A DNA stretch of 64,000 nucleotides, taken from the NCBI GenBank assembly GCA_954871525.1, contig OX940871.1, positions 27,130,586-27,194,585 on the forward strand, read 5' to 3'. The DNA is from Parietaria judaica. Its lineage: Eukaryota > Streptophyta > Magnoliopsida > Rosales > Urticaceae. The translations under genes and the position numbers were made by a program. The stretch's first letter is position 1; each line of letters starts with the position of its first letter. This document shows, in pieces, positions 49,011-60,004 of this stretch. The notes beneath the pieces are model-generated. The model did no database searches, was not told the origin of the DNA, and was given only the letters and a program-made list of their open reading frames with translations.

Positions 49011-50890
49011 TCAAAGAAGCCGGCTTCGGCCAAACGACGCAGTTTTATTCCTGCAGAAGTGAAAAACGCCTTCGTCCATCCTCTCAACGACATAGTGGCC
49101 CAGAAACTCCGTCGTTTCCACCAGATTCTCTCTGCACAGGAACTCGTCTGCGCAACGGCGCTCGGGCCCGCCTTTGAAGTCGTGCACGAACACGTGCGTC
49201 TTGGCGGCCCCACCTTTCTTGCTGCGGGCCAGCACGCCCGCCGTGAAGATCGGCTGGATGCGGCCCGGCGCGTCGGGCCAGCCTCCGCGGGGCCCGTCAA
49301 CGATGATGATGTCCCAATCAATGTCGTACACGTGGTTCGGCAGGTCGTTTAAGCCCAGCTTGCACTCTGAGAACAACAGGTTTTGCACCGGACGACACTC
49401 ATTTTGCACCTAAACATTATTTGTAACGGGTGAAATCCTGACCGAAACCGGTATTTGAACTATTTAAGTTCCATTCTCTATTTTATCATTTTTCATAACT
49501 CAATTTTCAATTTTATCAATATTAATTTTTCGATAACTACCCGCAATACCGGTAAATATAGGTTTCAAAAAAATATTAAAATTACAAAACTGGGATTGAT
49601 ATATACCAGTTTCCGATTCGCCTAAGTCGGTTCAAAATCAATACCAATAAAAAAAAAAAAAACCCGGTTCCGGATAACAGGTAACCGGACTCGGGAACCG
49701 AGTAGTTGGTACACTGAGGACATTTGAATATCAGCCCAATCAGATGACATGCTTATATATTATGTAATTGCGAGTATTAATGAGTTATAATTTATAGAAC
49801 TATAATTTATGTATATGGCTAGCTCTATTACAAAAAATTAAGCAATTGCTTAAGATCCTTCCCATACAATAAAAATCTAATATAAAAAAAATTTCATCTT
49901 AACTTAACACAAATTAATATTTTTTTTTCAAAGTTCCCGAAATTATTAAGTCGGACCTGATATATAACTATATATATATAATGGAAAATATGACTTATTA
50001 GCTTATATATTGTGATAATAAAATGTTGATGATCGTAAGATCATTTTAGTAAACGCTCGTGATTATTTAAATTAATTTAGAACAAAAGTGTTACGTGCAA
50101 TTCTGGATTCTTTTGACTTTAAAATGTTATATCATAGTTACAACTTACATGTGTCAATATAACTTACGTTAAATATATATATATACATATATATTCAATC
50201 ATAAATTAGGATTTAAAAAATACCATCATACAAGTACATTTGTCGTTTATTCTGTCTTCTTGAAACAAAGAAATATTGTTCTCTTCTCAAACTCATTTTA
50301 GAAAATATTAAACGATAAAACAAACTTATTATAACTTATTATGTTTGCCGTACCTGGTCCCTGGCTGCGGCGATAAGCTCGTCGATCTCCGCCGTCTTAG
50401 TGGTGTACTGCACGTCGTAGGCGTCGATCTCCGGGTGCTGCTGCTCGTAAAACGCCGCGTAGTACCGGTTCTCGTCCACGAACACCGTGCGCCCGCCGTG
50501 GTTGAGCGCCTTCCACAGCATCGTCTCGTGCGTCAGCCCGAACACCAGCACGTTGCATGCCGCCCCGCACTTGCGTACGGCGTCCGCCACCGCCCTCAGC
50601 TCCCCGTACGACATCCGGAACGTGTCGTTCGACCGCGACGCGTAGTGCAGCAGCGAGTTCACGACCGTCCCCGGCAGCGCCTCGCCGCCAGCACCCGCGA
50701 CGGGTCCGGCGCCGCCAGCGCCGGGGACGGAAGAGGAGTCCCGGGTGTAGATTAGCGTTAGGAGGAAGGCGACGGTGAAGAAGGAGAGGAAGGCCAGGAG
50801 CCAGATGCGGTTGGAGCTTCCTTGCTTGAGGATGTAAGGGTGGAGAAGGATGAGCTTCGTGTAGTTGTTGCTTTGATTTGTGTTCTTCAT
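49011..50890 (-). CDS. IRX15-L: IRX15/IRX15-LIKE, DUF579 protein of xylan biosynthesis
   Basis: Two exons, 50890-50354 and 49409-49011, joined in phase 0 by a GT-AG intron of 944 bp, give 311 residues. The protein has a short N-terminus containing TKLILLHPYI, a single membrane anchor at about 29-49 (IWLLAFLSFFTVAFLLTLIY), a Gly/Ala-rich linker, then the DUF579 domain with LLHYASRSNDTFRMSYGEL, VLVFGLTHETMLWKALNHGG, ENRYYAAFYEQQHPEI, NECRPVQNLLFSECKLGLND, IIVDGPRGG, LARSKKGG, TDVFVHD-like HVFVHDF and DEFLCRENLVE. These match Arabidopsis IRX15 and IRX15-L. Loss of that pair lowers glucuronoxylan in secondary walls; the biochemical activity is not settled, while DUF579 relatives (GXM) methylate glucuronic acid on xylan. 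The start at 50890 is chosen by homology; an in-frame ATG lies further upstream at 51025. Confidence 0.94.
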
Positions 50891-51124
50891 TTTTTCTTTG
50901 TTATTTTTGGTGTGTTTTTGAAGTGGGATTTGAATTTTAAAGAGTGTTTGCTGGTTTGTGAGCAAAGAGAGAATTGAAGCAAAGATATTAATAAGGTCTA
51001 TGATGGAGAAATATGGGCAAATCAAAGAAGATGATGAGAGAATATAAAAATGGTCAATGGTTGTGACCTAATCAAGCAATCACATTCTATCTCTTAAAGA
51101 ACTAGAATGTGTTTTGAAGACATT

Positions 51125-51395
51125 TTTAGCGGCGGCATAAGTACTTCATATTTTGATTCTTAGTAAATTAATACCCTAAAGGAGAAAATAAAAATTTAAT
51201 GAAGTTCTACAAGTGATCGTGCTCAAGACTTAACGTTACATCCAAAATTCTATTAAAATTGATTGAAAAGGTGGATAAAATTCTAGAGGGAAGGAAAATA
51301 ATAGACATGAGGGCTTTAGCCGTGAAAAAAAAAAAAAAAAAAACGGGTCCATGCCATTACAAAAATTCAAACGTTGAGTACTTACGCATTAATCT
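51125..51395. mobile_element. MITE about 235 bp upstream of IRX15-like
   Basis: The left end 'TTAGCGGCGGCATAAGTACT' and right end 'GAGTACTTACGCATTAATC' are a degenerate inverted pair of the GCGGCATAA type. The interior run around 'AAGACTTAACGTTACATCCA' parallels the elements at 11993-12319 and 29790-30155. Boundaries are approximate. Confidence 0.5.
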
Positions 51396-52185
51396 TTTTT
51401 ATTACATATTTTGTGCAAATATAAAATATGATTAAATCATCCCATGCAATGTGAATATTGGATTGGTTCATCAACCCTTCTAATAGAATCTTTTATTTTA
51501 TAATAAATTTATATGAATTGGTGTTGAAAATTGAAATAAACTAATCCAACATGAATTTTTGATATATATATAAATTAGGAGTTGTTGGGGATTGGAGCTG
51601 GTGGAGAGCGATGTAATGAGACCTTATAACTAATTACAAGCCTCATGTCGTTTTTCCTTCAAAAGATCACCTTCACTTCTCACGATACCTATTAAATTAT
51701 ACCATAATTTAGGGAGTTTTATTATCTATACATTCTAATTTTATTTTTATTTTTATTTTTTTTCAAACACATAGAAAATGAGTGCATATTTTAATTATTT
51801 TGGCTATTAGAGATGATTTCTTTATAATATATAATATAAACTATTATGTAATTTTTATTTAGAGCCAATCAGTCTTCTTTGAATTAACTAGTCACCTGAA
51901 TTGTTCTTTCTTAATTAAGGGGTTGATTCATTATATAGTTTAATGAGACCAATTTTGTCCTTCATTTGCTAGTCATGGATTTAGGAAAATGTTCGATTCG
52001 TAAGTGTGACATAATTAGGAACACAATTTCAACGCTTAAATGAATATAACAATACTATAGGTTCAAAGTTCAATTGATATGTTATTAACGAAAGTACTGA
52101 ATTTACAAGTTTTTTTTTTTTTTTTTTGATAAATTTACAAGAAAATTTCATGGAAGAATTATTGTGTAATAACATTTCCTTTTTT
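51396..52185. other. AT-rich intergenic region
   Basis: No gene or bounded element recognised. Confidence 0.5.
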
Positions 52186-52441
52186 GGATATTTGCGGTAA
52201 AGTACCACGGACAAAGCATCTAATTGTACACGACTACACGACATCTTCTGAATTTCATTTTGTTGTAGCAAAAGTTTCAAGAAACCAAAAATGTTTTGTG
52301 CAAGTTTCAAATTTTATTTTTATCGTGGTAAAAATTTCAATAACTAAAAAAATTTATAGAACTTTGTCACGATAAAATGAAATTTAGAATATGCAGCGTA
52401 CTATGAGATACTTCATGATGGTATTTTTACCGTAAATATCC
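52186..52441. mobile_element. Foldback MITE (GGATATTTGCGGTAAA ends)
   Basis: The left end 'GGATATTTGCGGTAAAGTAC' and right end 'TTTTTACCGTAAATATCC' are inverted. The arms pair loosely for about 80 bp, meeting around 'AATTTCATTTTGTTG' and its partner. The T-rich flanks prevent a clear target duplication. Confidence 0.65.
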
Positions 52442-53159
52442 CTTTCTTTTTTTATACCTAATGTTTTCATTTTTTCAAAAAATAAAATATAGCACTCTTA
52501 TGACTTATCATTAAAAAGAATCAAAATATATCCTTTAAGCATAATTTAATTATCTATTTTTACATAATATTTTTTTTAAAACAGACAATTGATAATATTT
52601 TTTTATTTTAAAAAGTAATATATTTATAAGAAAGAACAGAAAGTAGGATTAATGGGAAGTTATCGGATTTAAAAAATAAAATGATTGCAGGTCGTAAAAA
52701 TAAAATAAAGTATACTTTGAGAGTATTTATCGATAGTTTGTAAATTAGATTTTTATTAAAATAAAAAATAGAGAGTATATAAAAAAATTTCCCTATTAAT
52801 ATTATCATGGATTAATAGACATCCCAACTAATTAGAACTTTTTTCATTATTATATTATATGAAAAAATCGAAAAAGTTTAGTGAGAAGAATAGAAAAAAA
52901 TGTGTTTTTTTCATGGACTATCATTGTGTTATAGTCTAAAAGACAATATTAAAGTATGTCTATGAAAAGCCCACATAAATTATATTATAGATAAAAATAA
53001 ATAAATATTAAGTTGTAATACTAATACTAATAAAGCTTTTGGGTTTTGGGCCGGGTAAATTCTTGTTCGTTGGGCTTTTCGATGGTCAGGTGTCCTGATG
53101 GGCTTTGGGCATCGCAAGTGTGCTTTTATGAGTAGAAGTTTATTCTTTGGGTTATTACC
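52442..53159. other. AT-rich intergenic region
   Basis: Nothing recognisable. Confidence 0.5.
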
Positions 53160-53470
53160 GGCATATGTTCCTGTTGTTTTGCAAACATCCGACTTATGTT
53201 CCTGTTTTTTTTTTTTCGCGACATATATTCCATAAGTCTTAAAACGTACTCAAACTCAACCACCATTAACACTTCCGTCTATATCCGTTAGTTTTTGCCA
53301 TGGGTCACGCCCTTAAGATTGGCATATGTTCCCGTTCTCTTGCAAATATCCGACTTATGTTCCTGTTCTTTTTTGTTTAGCGGCATATATTCCATTAGTC
53401 TTAAAAGACACTCAAATTCAACCTCTATTAATACTTCCGTCTATATCCGTTTGTTTTTGCTACATGTCAT
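53160..53470. repeat. 161-bp tandem duplication
   Basis: Two diverged copies begin 'GGCATATGTTCC(T/C)GTT' at 53160 and 53321, and both continue through 'ATCCGACTTATGTTCCTGTT' and 'CTTCCGTCTATATCCGTT'. The start 'GGGTTATTACCGGCATATG' resembles the GCGGCATAA-type terminus, so a MITE may have been duplicated here. Confidence 0.75.
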
Positions 53471-53473
53471 GTA

Positions 53474-53783
53474 TGTTGGATCCCAAATCACGGATCTGTG
53501 AATAACACGAATAATCACCACGAATCAAACGAACTTAAGAACACGAATTTGGGAGAAGAAATTCTCTGATTAATATCGAAGGCAATTACAAAGAGATAAC
53601 TTGAAAAACTTAATGGACTCAAAATCTACTCGACTCAACAACTCGCTCTACTTTACAGAGTACACTGCTAGGTTTATATAAGCCTCACATAGGCAAAATC
53701 CTAGCTAACAGAATCGCACTAAATCTGGAAACTACCCTAAATAATCTCGCCAAATCTTTGACTTGATTTGCTTGCTCCTCACA
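53474..53783 (-). mobile_element. Copia-like LTR with adjacent polypurine tract
   Basis: On the minus strand the LTR runs TGTGAGGAGCAAG...GGATCCAACA (TG...CA) and contains 'GGCTTATATAAACCTAGC' (TATA box). Immediately 5' of it on that strand is a long purine run ending AAGAGAGAAAGAGGC, the position of a polypurine tract before a 3' LTR. No gag or pol remains. It is related to 28659-28940. Confidence 0.6.
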
Positions 53784-54046
53784 GCCTCTTTCTCTCTTCC
53801 TCTCTCTCACTCTCTCCATCGCGATTCATCGCGATGCATCGGCAAAGGCGCGTTCGTGGCGCGTCGCGACGCGGCGCGACGCCAGTTCTGGCGATTCCCA
53901 TCGTGATTCGTCGTGGCGCACGAATGCGCAGCTCTAGTACGAACTCATATTCTTTAGTACAAAAATAATAAGGAAGAAGAATGTTTTTCGATAATTGTGT
54001 TTTTGCAAAGAGAGTGTTTTTTGCCATTAGCTAGGGTTTTTCTTAC
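53784..54046. other. Possible remnant of LTR-element interior
   Basis: A purine/pyrimidine tract followed by a short GC-rich stretch with repeated CGCGA(T/C) words, then AT-rich DNA. No coding sequence recognised. Confidence 0.35.
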
Positions 54047-54965
54047 CAAGGATTTGGTTATCGTTTTTGCCAATAAATTGGTTGTCGTTATCGACGGACA
54101 ACTCGATTATCAGTGGGTATATCTTTGGAAAACCTATAAAATATATTGATGGGCTTTTCGATGAAAAAACTATAAAGTATTATTCTACATATTTACAGTC
54201 AGTTTGTCTAATTTTTTTTATCGTCTTCAAAATACTTTCTATGTAAAAGGATAACATAATAATAAATACTTTTGCTACAATTAGAAAAGACTTCGAGAAT
54301 TCTATAAATTATAAAATAAAATAAGTCATACACTCACATTTTAAATGTTATAAGTTGTATATATACACAACCTACTAAATTCAAGTGATATAAACAACTT
54401 ATACAAAAATCTTCATCATTCAGATAAACAAACTTATATTCAACTATATACAATTATCAAAATAAATAAAAAATTATTTCATCAAGATTAATTTACCAAA
54501 TTCATAATATTAAAGAACAAAGATGTAAACTATTATGAACAACTTTGATTCAAACCTATACATTTCAAACAATTTCTACAAACAATGTTTCGAACAGTCT
54601 CTACAAACAATGAATAATTTTCCAAAATATTGAACAAATTTTTCAATATATAACAATAATACTCAGTATCCCTCAAATCCACACAATTTTTTTTAAAGAA
54701 ATACCTTAAAATTGGGATTTAGTCGCTTTTGGTACTTATGCCGTTAAATTGAATTAAAAGATTTCATAGAAAAGTGACTCGATTATCCATTGATTATCGA
54801 TAACTTGCACTAAAAATTGTCATCGACAAGTAACTTAGTTTTCTATTGATGATCCATGAAAAAGTAACAAAAGACAAGGATTCCTATAGAAAACTTATCG
54901 GTAAGCCATTAAACTCTCGATAATCGAGGGATTATCCACCGATAATATCGGTAACTTGAACACCA
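54047..54965. mobile_element. CAAGG-family element, long and diverged
   Basis: It starts 'CAAGGATTTGGTTATCG', and both ends are rich in TTATCG/CGATAA words flanking an AT-rich centre. The right end near 'GGTAACTTGAACACC' is degenerate and the boundary is approximate. No transposase seen. Confidence 0.45.
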
Positions 54966-55940
54966 GTCCTCAGTCCTAACAAAGGACATCTTCTATTTAA
55001 TATTTATACGAGTTTTTAATGGGCTCTTATTACATAGGTGAATACTCAATCTAGTGGTCCCAAATCTCGGGGCGCATATGCTGACTTGGCGATTCTGCCG
55101 GGCCGTTAGGGGACATGCCAATGTGGAGAAAATGCCTCCTAAAGGCTAAACGTATGCATCAGGTCGAGCAGTATTTGCTATTAGGGGTGAGCATTTTAGA
55201 CCCAACACGATGGCCCAACCCAATCCGTTAGAGACCCGATCCCAATCTAACCCGCCCAATCTAACCCGCTCAAATTGGGTCGGATCGGGCCGGACCCGAC
55301 CATTGTTCGGGTCGGGATCGGGTCCAAAACCCTGGGTCGGGTCGGGGTTTCCGACCCGACCAATATAATTAATATATATTTCATATTAATTTTTATTCAA
55401 GTAGTGCAATCTTTAGTCTTTAAATATTTCTCATTCTCAAATTTATTTACATTCAAAGACCGTTCAATCTCTCATTTTCATGTTTTACATTGTTTAGAGT
55501 ATGTTTGTTTGATTAAATTAGTTTGGGGTATTTTTACTTGACTTTTGAGTTACATTAATGTATTTTTTTCATATTATTTTTTGTTATCTAAGAGTAAATT
55601 TTAATTAATCGGGCCATGGCGACCCAAACCAACCCAACCCGATTTTTATCGGGTCGGTTTGGTTCGGGCATTAAAAATTTTTGGGTCGGATCGGGCTTTT
55701 TTTTAAGAACCCCAAGTGATCGGGTCGGGTCCATAAAAAATATCGGGGCAGCCCAACCCAACCCATGCTCACCCCTATTTGCTATCACTACTCAACTTTG
55801 TAGTCATACTCGACTAGAACCTCTGCTCAGCCGGGGGTACCTAGTTGACTCGGATACCGGGTCAACTAAGATCGTTCCCGGTCTCGATCGGTGACAAGGA
55901 TCTTGCCTTCGAACCTTCCAACCACATGGCAGAGGGCAAA
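54966..55940 (-). mobile_element. LTR-like sequence interrupted by an hAT element
   Basis: 'TTCTATTTAATATTTATACG' followed by 'AATGGGCTCTTATTACA' parallels 'TCTATTTATAGATG...AGTGGGCTTTTATTACA' at 59868-59920. The later CTCAGC/CTCGACT words also parallel that LTR. It is split by the element at 55182-55777. Ends are not resolved. Confidence 0.4.
55182..55777. mobile_element. hAT-like non-autonomous element (TAGGGGTGAGCAT)
   Basis: The inverted ends 'TAGGGGTGAGCAT' and 'ATGCTCACCCCTA' are exact. The 8-bp target duplication TTTGCTAT (55174-55181 and 55778-55785) is perfect. The subterminal regions consist of GGGTCGG/CCGACCC repeats and the centre is AT-rich. No transposase. Confidence 0.93.
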
Positions 55941-56199
55941 TTTCGACCGGAGTAAATTTAGAGCTCAACAATACTCACTAATGAAAAGCTAAATGGTGAT
56001 AAAAATAGCCTTAATAGTGTGTAGCAGTTTTGACTAAAAATTAGAAAATTAAATAGCCTATAATTCGAGTAACAAAATTTGGATGATTCATGATTTTCCA
56101 AACAATACGCATTTTTCATTAATACCAAATCTACGACAAACAAAAACAAAATCGCTTCCAGAAAAAGGAAGAAATTCAAAGTTGAACCAAAATTCAAGC

Positions 56200-57685
56200 T
56201 TAAAAGACGCGCTGAGGCTTGCCCATCGTCGTCTTCAGGTACAGGCACCTTACCTGTGTAACACAAGACCCGGAAATCGACACGAGTCAATATAAATTCG
56301 CGCAAGCAGAACATAAACGCTTGACATTTCAAAGTTATGTGGCAGATGCTTTATTAAATTACGGCTTCTTGTATATTTAAATGTCAGCAGAACTAACACC
56401 TGCTCACATAGCTTAACCGTGCTTAGCGTAGGATTAGGGGTGAGAGCTTTACGCCGGAAAAAAATGGTTTAAAACCCGAGAGAAGAAAGTTCTGAACTTA
56501 CGTTTTGCCAGTTCTTTTTGAGCAGTGAAACAAGAAAGTTAACACTCAGTTGCACGTTCTGGAAGATCTGCTTCTCTTCCATCGCGACGTTACCCACGGC
56601 AACGCCCATGCACAGCACCTTCTTCAGCTGAAACTTGACCATCGCCTTCGTCTCGTTAACTTTAGACTCCAGAGATTCCTGGTGGCTCACAAGGGTTGGG
56701 AACTTACCTGATTACACAAGCAGCACAAGACGGTGTCAAGTCAATTTGCAAAAATACTTATACGACACTAAATTTATTATTTGGCAAAGATATCCTCATA
56801 GAAAATGCATCTAAGAGTCCATAGAAAATGACTCCTTGATAAGATTACTCTTGTAAGTAAGAAAATGACATCAGAGTTTGGAGCAAAAGATATGCAAATT
56901 CAATCCCGACGATAAAGCAAAACGACAACAAATGTGAATCACCCTATTACGATAGAGAAGAGCCGTAAAAAACCATTATTACAAAACAAATAGGAATCTG
57001 CCAGTACCGATCGATTCCCCACATCCGTGTTCGGATATAGAGATAAACAAAAAAATACTAACCAGCCTTGTTGAGCCCGGGCCCCAAAAGACGAGGGATC
57101 TGCTTAATGACAGCCTCAGAAGCTAAGAAGGCATGGTACTTCTTAGCTAATTTCTTAACAAGCTTCTTGTTCTTGTTCAACTTCTTCAATCCTTCCACAT
57201 CCATATACTCCAAACCCATTTTCTCGGCCTGAATAGCGCGAAAGCGAGATAAGTCCCGACCCGCATTTTCAACAAACACACACGAAACACGTTAAGAAGA
57301 ACGGCGATTACCTCCTCGACGTGCTGCGCGTCTCCGAGCATGCAGACCTTCATCTTGGGCCGGGGAATGTGCGGCAGCTTGACGGAGCCGCTGAAGCGCT
57401 TGTCCTTCTGGGGATCGTAGTTCTTGAGCCCAATCTGAAGCTCAATCGTCTCAGTGAAGTTCCGCTTCTTCTCAATGGACTCATTCCTTATCGTGGCGAT
57501 GGCCTCTCTGAGAGCGTCACTCTGGAGCTTACTGCACCAGTAGAAATCAACACAGCATCAAACCCTAGAATAGAAATCTCGAGCAAAGCTCAAAAAATAC
57601 ATGGAAGAAGCCCTAAATCAACTTCACAACACAGCCGCACGAATCACCATTATCGACGAATCAAGAACAGTGCGACGAACCTCAT
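56200..57685 (-). CDS. RPL10A: 60S ribosomal protein L10a (uL1)
   Basis: Five coding exons: 57685-57681 (only ATGAG), 57531-57312, 57228-57063, 56707-56502 and 56253-56200, totalling 216 residues, the normal eukaryotic L10a length, with all phases consistent and GT-AG introns. It is a component of the L1 stalk of the large ribosomal subunit. Visible blocks: [71 protein letters not shown], and the terminal [10 protein letters not shown]. The RPL10A symbol here means uL1, not uL16 (RPL10). The upstream region carries a telo-box and a site II motif, typical of plant ribosomal protein genes. No damage seen. Confidence 0.97.
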
Positions 57686-57742
57686 GATCGATCAAGGCTT
57701 CTCTGCGACTGTGAGAGATTTGGGAACAGGGAAGAGATGACT

Positions 57743-57859
57743 AAACCCTAGCTTCGCCAATTCTATGGATCATGGTCGGGTCGGGTCGGGTTCAACTTGG
57801 GTCAGGCACGCTTGTGATACGGGTTAAACCCGGCTCGAACCGATTTTTTTTGTTGGGCT
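57743..57859 (-). promoter_or_regulatory. Telo-box and site II motif of RPL10a
   Basis: AAACCCTA at 57743-57750 (plus-strand reading) is 58 bp upstream of the start codon, and TGGGCT lies at 57854-57859. The telo-box plus TGGGCY combination is the well-known signature of plant ribosomal protein and translation-factor promoters. A run of GGGTC repeats lies between them (57776-57790). Confidence 0.65.
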
Positions 57860-58310
57860 AAATTGGACTTGCGAGTTGGGTAAGAATGAGATATTTGCAA
57901 CGTAAAGATATGATTGAGGGATTAAATACTATTTAAATTGAATTTTCGTCTTCCAAAAAAAATGCAAAGTGAAAAAAAAAAATGAGGTTTGGATTTTACT
58001 GATTTTTACTAATTTACCATGTTAATGAGTCAAACGACAAGTATTTCAGATTTTCCGACTTATTACTTAACCCATGTTATCAGAATGTGTAAAACAAATA
58101 TTCTCGTAATGTTATTAGTACTTGTTGAGGCAAAAGCGTCTCAAACAATCACAAAGAAGGGCCGTTAGCTTCCGTTGATATCGTTGTGAAATTTCATGAA
58201 TAAGATGACAAGAAACCAAAACGAAACAAGAAGAATATTCAAGAATTTTTCCTAGATTGTATGGAATAGTCGCTATCCATATCTTTTCTACTACCAAAAA
58301 AAAAAGGCGC
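57860..58310. other. Intergenic stretch
   Basis: No gene recognised between the RPL10a promoter and the inverted-repeat element at 58311. Confidence 0.45.
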
Positions 58311-58610
58311 TTTGGATAAATAGCCAAATCTGAAAGTGTGTTTAGCAAAATAGCCAAACTTTGGTTAATTTTGTAAACTAGTCAATAAACCATTTAAATG
58401 GAATTCCAATTACCTTATTACCCTCATGTTTTAATAAAATTTAAACATTCATTTATTTTCATTAATTGAAAATATTGCTATTAATTGAAATAGCTATAAA
58501 TATGGTAACAACCAAAACCAAACCTTTTTTTTATATAATTCAAATTTTAAATTCAAAACATTTATATAATTTTTGGATTTATTTTTTTTTTTCAAAAAAT
58601 ATCAACAAAT

Positions 58611-58750
58611 TAAAGACGCGAATTAACGTAAATCAACAACGAATTAACGTAAATCAACACTTTAATACACAAATAGACACAAAATTAACATGAATAAACA
58701 CTTTGATACACAAATAAACACAAAAATTAACATGAATAAACACTTTATTC
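58611..58750. repeat. Short tandem repeats (AACACTTT-type)
   Basis: 'GAATTAACGTAAATCAACA' occurs twice (near 58619 and 58640), and 'ATTAACATGAATAAACACTT' twice (near 58684 and 58727). Confidence 0.8.
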
Positions 58751-58809
58751 TTGTTAAAATTTAAATACAAAATAAACGTGGAATAACGAGGGCGACTTCA
58801 GGCGCAGCG

Positions 58810-59253
58810 ACCACGGCCATTGACGAAACCTTCGTTGCCGCGCCGGCGCAGTTGCCGACCTCGCTCATCCCGAAGAAGAGGCTCCGAGTCCTCAGCTTCA
58901 AGGGGAACAAGCTCTCCGCCCAAATCCCCGACCTCTCCGTCCTCGTCAACCTCAAGTCCCTCTTACTCAACGACAACGCCTTCGCCGGCGAGTTTCCGGC
59001 CACGCTCTCCGAGCTTCACCGCCTCAAGGTCGTCAATCTGGCACAAAATCGCATCTCGGGTGGGATTCCGCCGGAGATTCTCAAGCTCCGCGGCCTCTGT
59101 TTCCTCCACCTGCACAACAACCGCTTGTCCTGTGAGATTGCGGTGACCTCGCCACTGGTCCGCTTGAACGCCTCGTCGTTCGTCGAGAACCTCGCGCTCT
59201 GTGGCGAGCAGGCCGGGGTTCAGTGCGTCGCGCTGCCGTCGCCTCGCCGGTGA
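58810..59253 (+). pseudogene. Leucine-rich-repeat receptor-like kinase fragment
   Basis: The open frame reads [73 protein letters not shown] and then jumps to [20 protein letters not shown] before a stop at 59251-59253. These are the LRRs and post-LRR 'N.ALCGE' block of the group of kinase-dead LRR receptor-like kinases that includes At3g50230 and At5g67200. The signal peptide, first LRRs, membrane span and kinase domain are missing, and a piece of the last repeat is deleted, so it is not a functional receptor gene. No splice site restores the rest within the window. Confidence 0.8.
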
Positions 59254-59374
59254 ACGCGATCGGTGATGACCGGGACGGCGTGCTTCGCCGCCGCGCCGTC
59301 CTCCATGGGCGAAAAAGCTCGGAGGAGATAGAGAAGCTCTGGTTATGGTTCAAAGAGACAAAGAAAACATGCTC

Positions 59375-59432
<58 letters not shown>

Positions 59433-59484
59433 AGAGAGAGATAGAGAGAGAGAGAAGAGAGAGAGAGATAGAGAGAGAGAGAGG
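59375..59484. repeat. (GT)n-(GA)n compound microsatellite
   Basis: (GT)n at 59375-59399 runs into imperfect (GA)n to about 59484. Confidence 0.95.
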
Positions 59485-60004
59485 GGAGATTCAAAATTTG
59501 TAATTAAATTCCAAAATTTGTGCACTATTAATTATACCTTGATTTGTGCTGATAAGATTAATTACCGTTTTAATTAATTACAAAAATATTAATATAAAAT
59601 GATTAATTAAAAGGTATATCAGGAATAAAAATTGTTATTAATATGCCACCTCATGTTAATTGGCTAGTTTATAAAATTAACCAAACTTTGGCTATTTTGT
59701 TAAACCCATTTTTTCAATCTGGCTATTTAGAGCAATTTCTCAAAAAAAAATGTTCAGCCCTTAGGAACAAGTTTTTTCTCAAGAATACAAAAATGGAGAG
59801 AAATAGAATTTTTAGAGGTTGACGATGATGATGATGAAAATCTAGGAATCTGCCCTAATGAGGTCTTCTCTATTTATAGATGCCTTAATAATCCTCTAAG
59901 TGGGCTTTTATTACAAAAGATATCCCTAATTTTGTGATCCTGGTGATCCTAGGTCGTTGCTCAATAGCTGAGTTGACGTCCAGGCTGGCAAGGCTTGTCT
60001 GGTC

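Larger units (their letters stand above)
58311..59742. mobile_element. Inverted-repeat element enclosing a gene fragment (Pack-type candidate)
   Basis: About 80 bp at 58313-58395 ('GATAAATAGCCAAA' ... 'AACTTTGGTTAATTTTGTAA') is repeated in inverted orientation at 59660-59738. Both copies contain the words TAAATAGCCA, AAAATAGCCAAA and TTTGGTTAATTTT. Between them lie AT-rich tandem repeats, the LRR fragment and a GT/GA microsatellite. The outer flanks are A-rich (A10 and A9), so a 9-bp duplication is possible but not demonstrable. A transposon that captured part of a kinase gene would look like this. Confidence 0.6.

Noticed and set aside
50345..50755. 136-codon plus-strand open frame
   Set aside because: Antisense to IRX15-like exon 1.
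57776..57790. GGGTC repeats resembling telomere sequence
   Set aside because: The unit is GGGTC, not TTTAGGG, and the run is only three units. The nearby AAACCCTA is better read as a telo-box of a ribosomal protein promoter.
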